A DNA stretch of 64,000 nucleotides from Saxidomus purpurata (lineage: Eukaryota; Mollusca; Bivalvia; Venerida; Veneridae). Position 1 is the stretch's first letter. Every line of letters starts with the position of its first letter. The notes beneath the pieces are model-generated. The model had not been told where the DNA came from and did not search any database. It saw nothing but the letters and a program-made list of their open reading frames with translations. A program made the translations under genes and the position numbers. Location of the stretch: assembly GCA_022818135.1 (NCBI GenBank), contig JAFMSR010000002.1:45211699-45275698 (forward strand). Reading direction: 5' to 3'. Below, piece by piece: positions 44,001-56,930 of the stretch.

Positions 44001-45632
44001 AAAAAGGATATAATATGTGCTTTGAAGGAGTTATACCTTCTAAAAAGATGTTTAAAAGTAGGCATTTTATGTAAGTGTACTTGGAACAGTTCCTATTATT
44101 TCAATATCAGTTCAGAATTTTATGCCTTTCATTTGTACAATGTAGTCAGTAACTATAGGTCTTAACACTAATTTGTGACTAAATGGGTTTCCTGCTTAAT
44201 GTTTGTTAAATATTTTGACATGCTCAACACAAATGGTAAAGCCTTTTCATCCCCTTCATTTGATTGTAAGGATTGTTCCTGCAACTTATTTTTGATAAAA
44301 ACTTCTCATAGGGTATAAGGTTCATTTTAAGGGACTGTTCTGACTCATTGTTTTTGACAAAGACTTCTTGTAGTTTAGAAAAGTCATAATAAGACCAAGT
44401 TATTTTTGCAAAAAGATCCTGTAAGGAACATAATTCATTTTAAGGACAGTTTATTTCAATCATTTTCAACAAAATCATACTATGTAACCAGTAAATGCTT
44501 TTGTGTACATGAGCCTTAGTTGGCCTTTGGTTTCTCATCATTGAAAATTATTCATCTTCAACTTTGATTAGCAACAAAATTTGAACATGTTAATATTTTG
44601 TTTGTGCCTTTTTGTACAAATATTAGAAAATCTAAAACTAGCAAGCTTTTTGGGTTAGGCACAAGTTAAGTGCCTTAGAGAAAGATAGCTAGTGGTTAGC
44701 ATCTTATAAACTGTGTGCACAAAAATAGTGGATGGTTTTTTAGGTCAGTCAGTGTACAAATGTTTTGATCTTTTGTAAATTTTTTAAAAAATGTAGAGAT
44801 ATTTATTTGTAGGTCTGTAATCTCGATCCTTGCTTTTGCTAATTTTTGTTTGTCATCCCCTGAATACTCCATCTGAATGTGCTTTATGGTAAGTCTGTCT
44901 TCAAGCTGGCTATGCCAAGCAGGCTTCCTAGGTTAGGCACAAATTTAATATCTTCGTAACAGGTTTTTAACTGAGATATACCAAGTAGGCTGTCCAATAT
45001 ATTAATTTTCCAGTATCTTAGTGTTTTGAAAGCAAGTGGTTGAGATTATATATATAATAGTCAAATGGCAAGATAATTTAATTGTTGCAGAAACTAAAGC
45101 ATTTATGCCATTTGAATACTCCTGTTAGGAGAGTTTTAGGCAAATCATTTTAAACAAAAGTTTCACATTAACCAGTAGGATCATTTAGAGGACTGTTTGG
45201 GCCAATCATTTTTGACAAAAAATTCTGTGAAGACAAAACCTAGGTTAAGATAAATTTCCTTTAAGTACCATTTCGGCCAATCATTTTTGACAAAAATTTC
45301 TGTTAAGCTGCAAGTTTATTTCATTATAAGGACTGACCTAAAAATTGATTAACAAAGTGTTTTCATAAAAAAAGGATATAATATGTGCTTTGAAGGAGTT
45401 ATACCTTCTAAAAAGATGTTTAAAAGTAGGCATTTTATGTAAGTGTACTTGGAACAGTTCCTATTATTTCAATATCAGTTCAGAATTTTATGCCTTTCAT
45501 TTGTACAATGTAGTCAGTAACTATAGGTCTTAACACTAATTTGTGATTAAATGGGTTTCCTGCTTAATGTTTGTTAAATATTTTGACATGCTCAACACAA
45601 ATGGTAAAGCCTTTTCATCCCCTTCATTTGAT

Positions 45633-45636
45633 TGTA
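45633..45636. other. Left target-site duplication TGTA
   Basis: TGTA precedes the 16.6-kb element and is repeated at 62257-62260. The uninterrupted array units have a single TGTA in TTGATTGTAAGGATTG. Confidence 0.88.
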
Positions 45637-45976
45637 AAGGCCTTCCAGAATAAAAAAGGAAATTCCATTTGTCCTTTTTCCGGGGGTACATTGAAAACCA
45701 AAGGCAACAGTACTTGGTCAGAGAAAGAGGAATATTCCTCTTTCTTTAGCACATAGAGTAACATTCCCCTATCTTTCACACATAGAGTAACATTCCTCTA
45801 TCTTTCTCATCTGATACATTTTTCTAACATAGAGGAATATTCCTCTTTCTTTCTTGTCTGATATATTTTTCTAACATAGAGGAACATTCCTCTATCTTTC
45901 TTGTCAGTTATACTTTTCTAACATAGAGGAACATTCCTCTATGTTTGTTTCAGATATATTTTTCTAACATAGAGGA
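45637..45976 (+). repeat. Left terminal inverted repeat with palindrome array
   Basis: The outer 83 bp are identical to the right end. Then come about seven copies of a unit of about 48 bp, TTTTTCTAACATAGAGGAAC ATTCCTCTATCTTTCT, with palindromic core AGAGGAAYATTCCTCT (variants TAACATTCCTCT). Such arrays often serve as transposase binding sites (inference). Confidence 0.9.
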
Positions 45977-47580
45977 ACTCATGAATGCTAAATTAAAGTG
46001 TTTTCTTAATGTTTTCAATATAGCACATAGCCATTAGAAATAAGTTCTGTGTAAGTGGTTAATAATTTTTAAAAGACATTTTAATTGTATTTCAAAACTT
46101 TTCAAAATTTATTGAATAGTCAAAATGATATTAAGAATACAAGACTCTGATTGTATATACAACTATTGTAACAGCATTGCTATTGCAAACCAGATAATGG
46201 ATATTACATTATGACCTTTGTTGTATATCATCCTTTTGTACCTAAAAATGAGCCACAGAATATTTTTCTTCACATGTTTATCATGTCAAATAAACCTTCT
46301 ATTTGATTTATTTGTCACTATCTCATATGCTTTATTTTACCATTTTATACATATATGCCAGTTACTTCATATCAAAGACCTATATGTCAGACCAGATATG
46401 AATTCAGTGGAAGAAAACATTTGTGACACTGGTGACCAGTGTTTTAAACAATATAAAAAACTATATGAAAAATCTAAGAGGAAAACCAAGCTGTTCTCAA
46501 AGTAGAGTTTGTATGATTTTTGTTGTTGTTGCAAGATATTTGTGCAACTTGCCCCATAAAAGAAAATTCCTCTAGTGTGTGTTATTACAGATCCTTTGTC
46601 ACATATTTGATCACAACATTAAAAGTTATTTTCATTTGTGTTGATTATCCTAGAATTATGGGTCTTTTGGTTTGGTCTTCTAGACTTTTGGTTTGGTCTT
46701 CTGTTTCCTATTCTTAGATGTCACTAAAATCTGCAATAAAACCAAACAAAAAGTAGTTAGATATTTTACTAGATAAATACTTTACTTTATACGACTTTTC
46801 TATTTGAAATACCATCACAATACGATTCTGACTACATTTTCCTGTATTCGGCAGTGTGATATATGACCTTGTTTGCTCGAGTGGTTACCTCAAAATGTTA
46901 CAAGATGGGTAGTATTGCACTTGTTGTCAGTGTAAATACATATTTCAAATCACCCTTTCATGTCATGCGACTAAGACTTTACATATTCAACTTGATCAAT
47001 ACAAGCTATCAGAACAATGAAATTATGTAATATACCCCATATATATAATATGGACAAATATCAGTATATTCTGTTGTACTTGGAAATGAAAAATAATACA
47101 CATTATTATATAGCTATAATCGAACCCAAGTGTTCATTGTACTTAGAACCAGCCACATGAGTATATTATACATACCACTTAAAAATATTTAAATCATATA
47201 AGGCAATCTGTAACGATCCTCCAGATATTAACTGAATGTGCACTTTCAGCTCGTCTATCAAAAATACCATGGTGTAGCGTTTAAATATCTTTCAGCCAGT
47301 CCTAGACTATTTTACTTTTTGTTAATTTTTTATTAAAATTACTTTATGCTAGTGATCCAACATTATGATATGCAGAACTAAACTTTATATTGCTTCCTGG
47401 AAAGTTTAATGATAATCCAGCAAAGGGTTTTGGAGAAGACTCACAGACAAGATTTTCTGTTTTCAGGTCTCTGTGACCGTGACCTTGTAACTAGTGACCG
47501 CAAATTATTATACGCACAACTAGACTTCGTGCTTATTCTTCCTGCAAAGTTTTATGATATCAAGCAAGGGGTATAAAAGA
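45977..47580. other. Interior of the element, left 1.6 kb
   Basis: A plus-strand open segment at 46359-46505 follows ATATGCCAG and reads LLHIKDLYVRPDMNSVEENI, CDTGDQCFKQYKKLYEKSKR, KTKLFSK, then stop. It is lysine-rich at the end and looks like a possible terminal exon, but no family is recognised. The rest shows nothing. Confidence 0.35.
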
Positions 47581-47735
47581 AGTTGTCAAGATAAACTTTG
47601 TACTTGAATAGATAGACTGACAAATAGCACAAAGTCAATATTTTCCCACACCACTTCATTGTGGAAGACATGAATATTTGAATGAGGACTGACATAGAAG
47701 ACAATGTCATGTAAATGATCTATTATAAACATTAC

Positions 47736-47990
47736 CTGATGATGATCTAGCTCTTTATGTAGCATTTCTGTCAGATATGGTTTTACTTTATCCTGGACAG
47801 GACTGCTTTCCAATTTTATATAAGCTTTCAATTTGGGCAAGATCCACACTGCTTCATTTGCTGCATAGTCTTAAATGTTTGTTTTGTTAGTTTGAATGTT
47901 GTGTTTTCCATCAATGAAATGCTGCCACCACCAAAATTCGTGCAAATGGTAGTCTCAACATTACTACTGGTAAAGCTGCAAGCTGAAACA
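47736..47990 (-). pseudogene. Possible minus-strand exon of an unknown element gene, frame broken
   Basis: On the minus strand an acceptor-like TTTTATGTTTCAG (about 47980-47995) is followed by an open segment with TSSNVETTICTNFGGGSISL and TFKTMQQMKQ, ending in a stop at about 47828. An overlapping frame continues with WILPKLKAYIKLESSPVQDK and VKPYLTEMLHKELDHHQ to a good donor CATCAG|GTAATG (47735). The two halves read like one protein with a one- or two-base frameshift near 47850. Read from 48034 the first frame also begins like a signal peptide (MKNIFFIISWSFVFYVSA), which may be chance. No family recognised. Confidence 0.35.
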
Positions 47991-48039
47991 TAAAACACGA
48001 AACTCCAGGATATGATGAAGAAAATATTTTTCATGCATG

Positions 48040-51000
48040 AAGAGCATTCTGGTCATTAATTTGACATTGTAATGCTTTGTCCACGGTAGGATATATGTAT
48101 TTTGGAAAAACATTATACAGTAAGTTCACATTAATTTTTGTGACAAAGCTATTGAGTTTTGTGACAAACGAAGCTGGCACGTTCGGGTGCTCTACTGTTT
48201 TATAAACATTTACTGTCTGGTGTATTTGATTAACCCATACATGACTTATTAATACATGTATGTAAAGTAGAGTTGAGTACCAATTTTGGCAGTTCCGCTT
48301 GAAGTGTATAAATAGATGTTAAGTAAAATATTGCTTACTGAATAACAGTGTAGATCAGACTACAGTCTAATCATGATATGAACTAGTCATACATGCAAAC
48401 TTGCTTGCCATTTGCAGGATAAAAGCTTAGATTTGTAATAAATTTTGTATTAAAACATGAGTAAATTTTTAAATACTTACAAAACATACTGTTTTGTTAC
48501 AAGCAGAGACTTATGCTTCCTGTACCTCATGTAAAATGTTTGGACAGCTTAGTATGACTTATCAGTTATCACTAGCTACGGCTTATCAGTAATGCCATCA
48601 TGGATAATTAATGTGCATGTCTCATAAAACCTGAAAACCTGCTGTCTCACAATAATTGTCTGCCAATTGACCTTATCTTGCACTTGGCACTGACCACATA
48701 TTTTGTTGCACAAAGTAGAGTTTCACTTCTTGTTACTTTGAAATATAAATAATTTTGTAGTTTTTGTTGAAATAGTTTTTTGAATGTTTCTAAAGAATTG
48801 TTTCAAAAAATGTAAATTTTCAATAGGTATAGGTAATCATCATACTTGTATTTTCCTCGCAAACTATGGTACATTGTATATTATTTAGTAATAGAAAACC
48901 TAGTAAATTAATTAGCCAATAATAATACTATAAAACTAAACAATGTTTTTTGCAATACTATAAAGACTGTATAACTAAAACTTACAATGTGTTTCTGATA
49001 AATCAAAGATCGTTTAAAAGACAAATAATCATCATTATTGAATAGAAATACTTTGATGCCCAAAGGAGGTCATATTGTTAAAAGTACCAGAAGCTAGGAC
49101 CTGGCAGCAAGTGACTCTGCCTGTGTGACTATTGCAGATCATGATCACCCCGCACATCCCATCCTCATGCATCAGTGGTTTGCCAACCTTTCAGACAAAC
49201 ATGAACTTATGTAATGAATGCTCTGGATGACGAGAATGGCACATCCGAGCAGTCTAATAATAATTTGCACTGTTTGCTAGAAGAATATATCAAAAGTAAT
49301 CGATTGAGGGAGGACTGTGTTTAGTATGGAAAATATGGTTCAAATTGTATGTGTCCTCTAGGCAGACAGACTGATATCAAATCGATATTGAACAATATGA
49401 AAATTGTAGTTATCACAATAAGTACATATTTTCCATGGCGGTAGAGGAAAAAGAAAGGTTAGGAGACGAGATATGCAGATGTGCGCACTACATTTTACCT
49501 TACCCTTTTCGCATTTCTCATCATTTTTTTTTTTTTTTTTTTTTTTTGAATAAATACCATGGTAACTATACGCATTTCCAAAGTGCCAGGTGAGCACTTT
49601 TTTTTTACAAAAACCCATCCTTCTGTATGTTATTTTATTAATGAAGGACTTGAATGTTAATTAATAGTCGGCATTTGTCACCAATTAAACAACACATTTC
49701 TTACTCTGTACCCACTAATGTAACAAGATATTATTTAAAAATTACTGAATTCTGTTCTTCAATATAAATTATAAAGTATTATAATGTAATTCAAGGATTG
49801 ATGTGATATTGTAGCTGTCATACTTTCCCTGGGGTTTCTTGAATTTCATCCACCTTTAATCTTTCTTTTTTATTTATTCACTATCATTATTGCTATGAAG
49901 TGACTGAGTAGGAGCAGATTTATATAGAAACATCAAACATCAGTGATACACAGTAATTTATGTTCTAAGCTTATTACTTTAGAATTTAGATATACATGTA
50001 GTCCCAGATAGATAAATGATACGCAGGTTATGCATTCTCTGCAAAAGAGGATACAAAATTTAATTACACAAAAAATGTTAAATAAATTGTTTACTTACCA
50101 AATCAGTCTTTGGTTTTTATTCCAACTTTCAAATATGAATTAACCGGTAAACATTACAAAAACAATTCTTATAACTTTCATTACATTTGTAAAAGAGTAA
50201 AATGATCCAAATATAAACCACATTCCTGTTAGGTCAGACCAGGGCTTATCAACAATAAAGTCACACCTGTTTTGAGGAAAAGGGAACTCGCATGTAATTA
50301 CTGCAGTTAATCAAACAGGCAACGAGAGTTCATCACCTGCAGTGATTATAGCTGATAAAAATCGGCTGTATCCTTGGTTTTCAGGGGATTTTCTGTAACT
50401 GTTATGGAAGTACATTTTGTATAGAAAAGTAGTGTACACTTCTATGCATAGGAGCTTCCATCTGTTTGACAGATACATATACAAAAGAGATTTAAAGCAT
50501 GCTATTGTAATTTCATGCCTTGCATTAACCTACTGATAAATTCTGGGGAAAATAGAAATCTTCAATGATCAGTAACCATGTAGTGGCCAGTATAGTTATC
50601 AACTCTGCATGTATCCTATCCCAGCTTATCAAATTAATTGGCCATAAAAATAAATAGTGGTCAGCCTCACATCATGGGGGCTAATTAGATTGTAATATAA
50701 TCTGTTATGTGCTCTGTGAGAATAAAATTATAAAGAAAGCAAGAAAAGTTGAGTCAGTTAAGCATTTAATGTGTCTATTATTACTGGTACATGCATAATG
50801 TAATAAACGGTGTTTAAAATATTTATTTATTGTGACTTCTTTTTTTAATGTGTTATACTGCTCATCAGTTTTCTATCATCACTTACAGATGTATTTCTTG
50901 ATGGTTGAAATAATGAAATAAAAAAAGTTCTATTTCATGAATTGGTTTTCTTGTGAGAACAAAGTTTTTTTGCACGATACTTAATAAAATGTAGTTTAAT

Positions 51001-52400
51001 TATTGTTGAAATTCGCAAATCTATCACATTATAGAATAAGTATACAGGAATATCTTGCAACATTTTGTTCAGTGATTTATTCAGTCTAACCCGTGTCTGT
51101 AAAGCAGTGATCCAAGCAACTAAATCAAAGTGACCAAAATAAACAGGTGACCGTTATGCAGGTTTTCAAATTCAGACATAAAGCATTCAGAAATCCCAAC
51201 CGAATTTATAATAACTTATTAAAATAACTCTAATAATACTATATCACATATAAGACACATTTAATAAAAGTATATTTTTTAAGGTGATACAAATACGTCA
51301 TTCATACTGTTTGGTAACTGCCAAGTAAAGGTGACTCTGTCTGCTAGCCGCATTAGACAGATCACACTATATACAAGTGACTGTTAAAATATATGTATGA
51401 AAAATATACTTCATGTTTCTGTTTGCAAGTCTTAAAAAAGAATATAAAGAATTCAGGTGAAGAATAATTAAACAAACCAGAGATAATTCACAAACAGTTA
51501 TCACAGTAGGTTATGAAAATATCAAATGTCAAGCTTACTATGCAATCCTGAATATCAGTACTAAACCTTTTATTTGTACATGCAAATTATATCGAGCTAC
51601 TTCGAAATGAAAATATACACACACATTGAGTGAATTCTCAATTTTTTGAAGATAGTCAACAATGTTTTTCATGGTGTAACACTATGTATAAGTTAGAGTT
51701 TATTAAGTCATATTTTAAAAATTAAGAAACCCAATAATCTACTGGTACATGTAACTACATTGCCCGATTTTTTAAAGTTCTTCAACAAAATAATTTAAAA
51801 CATAATTTACAAAAATCATACTCACATTTTTTGTTTATTTGGTAGAACCCCATCACCTCGGAAGTGTGCTCCCCACAATTCTTTTCACCTCATTTTGTGG
51901 TGATGGGGAGAGTTAACCACCCATGTAAAAGTTAAACACTGTAGTGTTTGATTTAAAAATCAATATCTAATGTGGAGATAATTACATGTATCTGTATTAT
52001 GCGGGTACAAACATGACGTTATCCTGAATTCTTAAACATTTTATAAATTACAATATTCTACATTATACGTGAGTGAAACTCAATTATAACACGATTAGCA
52101 CATTATCTAACACAAGCTATATAATTATCATATTAAATAAGGTGTCTTGTGTTCACCAGAAATCAATATCAGGTTAATACTTACCATTATAAATGTGCCA
52201 TAAAACACAATTCATTCATTTATTGATACAATGTAACCCATTTTTTCATTCTTTTATGTACATGTGTTAATAAATGCATACACTTACATGATGTTTCACT
52301 ATTCATTGTTCATTTTAGCTAATTAAAAAAAAACTTGAAAAGTTCGTGATATCGATATGCCGGTAAATAACACTGTCACACAGTGCTCTTTCTTTGTTTA
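48040..52400. other. Element interior without recognised features
   Basis: AT-rich, with a run of about 22 T at 49526-49547. A 10-bp inverted repeat CCCCATCACC...GGTGATGGGG at 51848-51910 is the only structure noticed. Short open frames have no resemblance to known families. Confidence 0.45.
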
Positions 52401-52619
52401 TAAAGCTGTGTCGAGGTAAATTTCGCTTTAGTTAAAAACCCACTTATTCAAAATCAAGAATATTAGAATCGCTAAAATAAAATCAGGACCAAAATCTTGA
52501 AATTTGAATGTACGCGAAAAAGAAAATATAATACAGTATTTCCTCAAATCATAGTCTTCTGTAAGGATATCATTTACAAGTAATATGCCAGAGAGAAACA
52601 TTCTTCCATATCTGATCGG

Positions 52620-52720
52620 CATTTCCGGTGATTTTGCCCATGCCGGAAAAACTGGTCTAGCACCCCTCCTACGCAGACGACTCTCGTAATGTTATAAACA
52701 TTGTGACGTCACTTTCTTAA
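52620..52720. promoter_or_regulatory. Promoter-like patch inside the element
   Basis: Within very AT-rich DNA this patch is richer in G+C and CpG. It has TTTCCGG at about 52622 and CCGGAA at 52643 (ETS-type sites in opposite orientations), and a full palindromic CRE, TGACGTCA, at 52704-52711. That is typical of CpG-containing TATA-less promoters, but no transcript or start site can be seen. Confidence 0.35.
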
Positions 52721-53287
52721 ACACAACGTCGGAAAATCGTTTGTTTTTCATGATAATTCATCATTTTGATAAGTTTGCTGTTAGAAATCTACTTTAAATT
52801 TCAAAACGGCATGCAAGAAACTTGGCTCAGATGGAAATATCGGTCACCACGGGTAACTATTTTGCGGGAAGTCGGCAGAGCCTCGTTCCCGCCAAAACAG
52901 TTACCTTCGGTGACGGATATTTGGATTTGAACCTCCTGCTCATGACATAAACTATTAATCCTCTGAAAATTGAATTGAAATTTTAAAATGTAACTTGTAG
53001 CTGCATGCTCTTGTTCACAGTTTCTGGTGTCATTGTAAATCATCAAAACTATATACATGTATATGAACATGTTTAAAAAATAAAGTGTAAAACTAAATGC
53101 TAGAATCAACAACATAATTGAAAATCAGTATAGCAATTTGAGAAAATCTGCAAAAAATGTTGGTGAGTAAAAGTAGTTTGACAGAACCGCTACACTATAT
53201 ATCTATATAAGGATATCAAAACAAACGATTTACAGTAGACGAAACGTAACAGTTAACTACACAATAAGCGATTCAGAATGATACACA

Positions 53288-53969
53288 ATATCTCGACTAT
53301 TCGGAGAATATGGAGAGCTATTACAGTCACTTGTGCGTCGGCGTCGGCGTTGCAGCTTTGCTTAAAGTTTTGCATGCTAGGTACTATCATGCACACATCT
53401 CAGTAACCACTTATGATATTGACTTGAAACTTTGTTAATGTCTTTAGGGGTGTCACACAGTCAAGTCAGATAACTCTTGTATAAATGAAGTATAAATTAT
53501 GGCCCTTGTTTGACTTTGAAAATTTGGTTAAAGTTTTGCATGCTAGGTACTATTATGCACATATCTCACTAACCACTTATGATATTGACTTGAAACTTCG
53601 TTAATGTCTTTAGGGGTGTCACACAGTCAAGATGGATAACTCAATTTAGTGCAAATTATGGCCCTTGTTTGACTTTGAAAATTTGGTTAAAGTTTTGCAT
53701 GCAAGGTACTATCATGCACATATCTCAGTAACCACTTATGGTAGTTATATCAAACTTAGCAATAGTGTTCAGGGGTACATTTTGTATCAAACAATTAATT
53801 TACCAAAAATTAAATATATAGTGATAGATTTTGACTTTTTTATGATTCAACTTTCCTAGTTTATACTTAAGAGTCAGCAGAATTTTGTTTTGCTATTATA
53901 CTGTTAAAGTTTTGTTTTATTAGCAAGCACCCACAATAGTCTAATTTGCTGTCTTATGGACAGCTCTTG
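53288..53969 (+). mobile_element. Helitron-like element H2
   Basis: Begins TATCTCGACTATTCGGAGAA, with three core units (TCAGTAACCACTTATGATAT) and the 3' end CAATAGTCTAATTTGCTGTC TTATGGACAGCTCTTG, where CTGTC-TTATG-GACAG is a perfect terminal hairpin. Shorter than the copy at 16453 because it has fewer core units. Confidence 0.82.
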
Positions 53970-54022
53970 TATAGTTTACCTGGCACAAGGTACAAGAGTC
54001 AGCTATTAGGAGCTATATATTG
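53970..54022 (+). mobile_element. H3 5'-end fragment
   Basis: TAGTTTACCTGGCACAAGGT ACAAGAGTCAGCTATTAGGA matches the H3 start with substitutions, directly abutting the H2 3' end. Confidence 0.5.
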
Positions 54023-54465
54023 CTGTTCGTATTTGTTACTTATTATTATTGAATATTTACTAAAGTATAAAAACACTTTCAAACAATATTTGATTATTCA
54101 CACATGATACTGGGTTTGGCAGACTGATTTGTGTATGCAAACGTATGAAAAGTCAGGTGAAGAGTCATCTTTAACTATACATGTATATATCACACTTTCA
54201 GGATTGTTATCTTACCAGCATGATGTCCCATTAAAAGTCGTGGCAAGTGAATAATATCTGATAAGCCAAGAAACAATGCAATATTATGCATCTGTGCTTT
54301 CATGTAGTCCTAGTTTTATAAACTGTTGATAAAAACAAACAAATAATGCCATTTATTAAACAAGAGGCCCAAGAAGCATTGCAAAACTAGTTCAAACGAG
54401 TTTTGTGAAAAAATTGACCTGTAGTGTTAAAAAAAGTTTCACAATAATTTGATACTTATTTTTTA

Positions 54466-54493
54466 TTCATTATTATTGTTATTAGTATTGTTA

Positions 54494-54527
<34 letters not shown>

Positions 54528-54612
54528 CACTTTTATTATTATCATTATTACTATTATAACTCTTGTTGTTGTCATTGTCATCATCATCACCATCATCATC
54601 ATTATTATTATA
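54466..54612. repeat. ATT/ATC trinucleotide microsatellite
   Basis: ATT units running into GTT, then ATC/ACC units. On the minus strand it produces Asn/Asp homopolymer frames that are not coding. Confidence 0.9.
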
Positions 54613-55940
54613 CTGTGAGGTCATGATTTGAATGAGATAATATAATGTTAATATGTGATGAGTTTTGATATTACTAAAACCACTAATTTTTCCTTTTAAA
54701 AAATGAAGTCGTTTTCCTGTTCTTGTAAACTTTTTGATAAATGCATGTGTATCAGGTAAAATACCATAGAACATTTTACAACAAGGAAATAATGAGCTGA
54801 TTTGATCATTCTCACATCCCTTCACCAATTTATGAGTAACACAAGATTATAGCTGTCACTGAGTAATTTGTTATAAGATAATATCACTAAACACCTGACA
54901 CTTGGGTTATTATCTCTAATTTGCCTGGCATGTGGTATTCTAAATGTTCTGCATGGTGGTACATTTTGTAATTATAATTATGTCTATGAACTGCTTTCCC
55001 TCCTTGAAATTATTTTATCACTCTTTTACAGGTCATCTTTAAATTGGATTGGGCACATCATTACCAAATTAATTTTGTCAGATGTAACTAGAATTGGAAC
55101 AAGTGCACAGATACTTTGCCCAAAAGAAATTAAAGGCTCAAATAATATACAACATACATCTTTATATCATATTAATTTTACTGCATCTATTTAATTATAC
55201 AATTCACTTAGTTGTTTGCATAGATTAATTAGGAAATCTCAGGAATGTCAACTGCCACTTTTACACAATGTACTGCCTTCATCAAGTTTTTAGTTTTTCA
55301 TCAAATTGCAGCACATTTTTTTAAGCCCTAGAAAGTGATATACTTAATGCTGCTGCATAGTTCTGAAACAATATTGCCGCTAATGGTCTATACTATTACA
55401 ATAATTTGCTATATTCAGTGCAAATACATTATGAGCCATAGCCATTTCGTTCAAAGCAATCTACTATTTTCTTGCTTCTTGTCGTGTTTTCACTGGTTTT
55501 AGCATGTAAGAACATGTCATGGGTTCGTTAGTGTTTTGTCGAATTAGGCATAGTTTATGTGTGAATTAGGCACAGTTTAACATTAGTAGCATGCTGGGAT
55601 AGGTATTGTCAGAAATTTGAATCGCGATAAATTACAATACAACGCAAAACTGTATTGCGATATGTATTGCAATATATTGAGAGTGAGTAACTCTTACAAA
55701 AATATATTTTTTAAGTTTTCATACTTGGTAATAATATGGTTATAAAGTAATTGAAACATTCCTGTGACAGAAAAGTCACTAATGTTTATTTGTTTACTTC
55801 TTTAGTTTTGAGATCGAATAATATGCCGCCCGTTATTACGATATCTAGTGTCCGTCATTGTCGTCACGGAAAAAGCACACAACTTATTCAAATTCAAGTT
55901 TCAGCTAATGAATGAAGGCGAAATTGCAGTTTTTATTTAC
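54613..55940. other. Element interior, nothing recognised
   Basis: No coding block, tandem repeat or terminal repeat detected. Confidence 0.45.
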
Positions 55941-55942
55941 AC

Positions 55943-56930
55943 AACAAGAGGGCCAAGATGACTCTGTATCGCTCACCTTAGTACAAGTCCACTTGCCTGG
56001 TGTGTGTGGTCAATATTGACCCAAGAGGCATAATTTGAACAAAGTAGGATGAAGACCACTAGACAATGTTATATACCAAAAAGGTTTTCCTATATAAGCC
56101 TATGTAAAACAAGTGAACCCCCGGTGGACCAATACTGACCCAAGGGGCATAATTTGATCAAACTTTGAAGAGGTGTACTAGGCAATGCTACAAGTCAAAT
56201 ATCTATATAACCTCTAGACATTGTGGTTTCAGAGAAGAAGATTTTAAAAGTTTTTCCTATATAAGCCTATGTAAAACTAAGTGACCCCCTGAGCGGGGTC
56301 AGTTTTGACCTGAGGTCATAATTTGAACAATCTTGGTAGAAATCCACTAGACAATGCTACATACAAAATTTCTAAGCTGTAGGCCTTGTGGTTTCAGAGA
56401 AGAAAATGTTTTAATTTTTTCTATATAATTAAGCTTATGTAAGACTAAGCGACCCCCGGGCGGGGTCAATTTTGATCCGGGGTCATAATTTGAACAATCT
56501 TGATAGAGGTTTACTAGACAATGCTACATGCTAAATATCTAAGCTCTATGTAGGCCTTGTGGTTTCAGAGAAGAAGATTTTTAAAGTTTTCCCTATATAC
56601 GCCTATGTAAAACTAAGTGACCCCCGAATGGGGTCAATTTTAATCTGGGGGTCATAATTTGATCAATCTTGGTAGAGGTCTACTAGGCAATCCTACATGC
56701 CAACTATCTAAGCTATAGGCAATGTGGTTTCAGAGAAATAAATTTTTAAAGTTTTTCCTATTTTTTGCAATAGCAACCAAAGTTCTGAATAGAATGGAAT
56801 GTTTTGAACAATTTGGTAGCTTCATGCAAGGAACATCCCTGCAAAGTTTCATCAACATAGGCCCAGTGGTTTCAGAGGAGATGTTATTTGAATAAAAAAG
56901 TTGACGGACGACGGACAATCATTCATTAGA
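55943..56930 (-). mobile_element. Helitron-like element H3, reverse orientation
   Basis: In plus sense it opens with ACAAGAGGGCCAAGATGACT CTGTATCGCTCACC (the reversed 3' end). It then has core units with TATATAAGCCTATGTAAAAC and TTGTGGTTTCAGAGAAGAAG, AGCTTCATGCAAGGAACATC, and finishes at the 5' region with TTGACGGACGACGGACAATC. The extreme 5' end is missing. Confidence 0.8.

Larger units (their letters stand above)
37928..45636. repeat. Tandem array, unit about 1.37 kb (left part)
   Basis: Successive starts of the marker TTCACATTAACCAG are at 37937, 39311, 40684, 41062, 42426, 43794 and 45162. Periods are therefore 1374, 1373, (378, a partial unit), 1364, 1368 and 1368 bp. Units look about 95-99% alike by eye. 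Each unit contains diverged sub-repeats built on AGGACTGTT...CAATCATTTTTGACAAAAATTTCT, so it is a higher-order satellite. No conserved coding frame: a 64-residue minus-strand frame is open in only some units. The array is broken at 45636 by a large insertion and continues at 62257. Confidence 0.95.

Noticed and set aside
37928..45636. CRISPR-like or gene-cluster interpretation of the regular repeats
   Set aside because: Units are 1.37 kb, non-coding and contiguous without unique spacers; this is eukaryotic satellite DNA.
54463..54828. Asn/Asp-rich minus-strand frame
   Set aside because: Its tail is a translation of the ATT/ATC microsatellite; the rest has no family resemblance.
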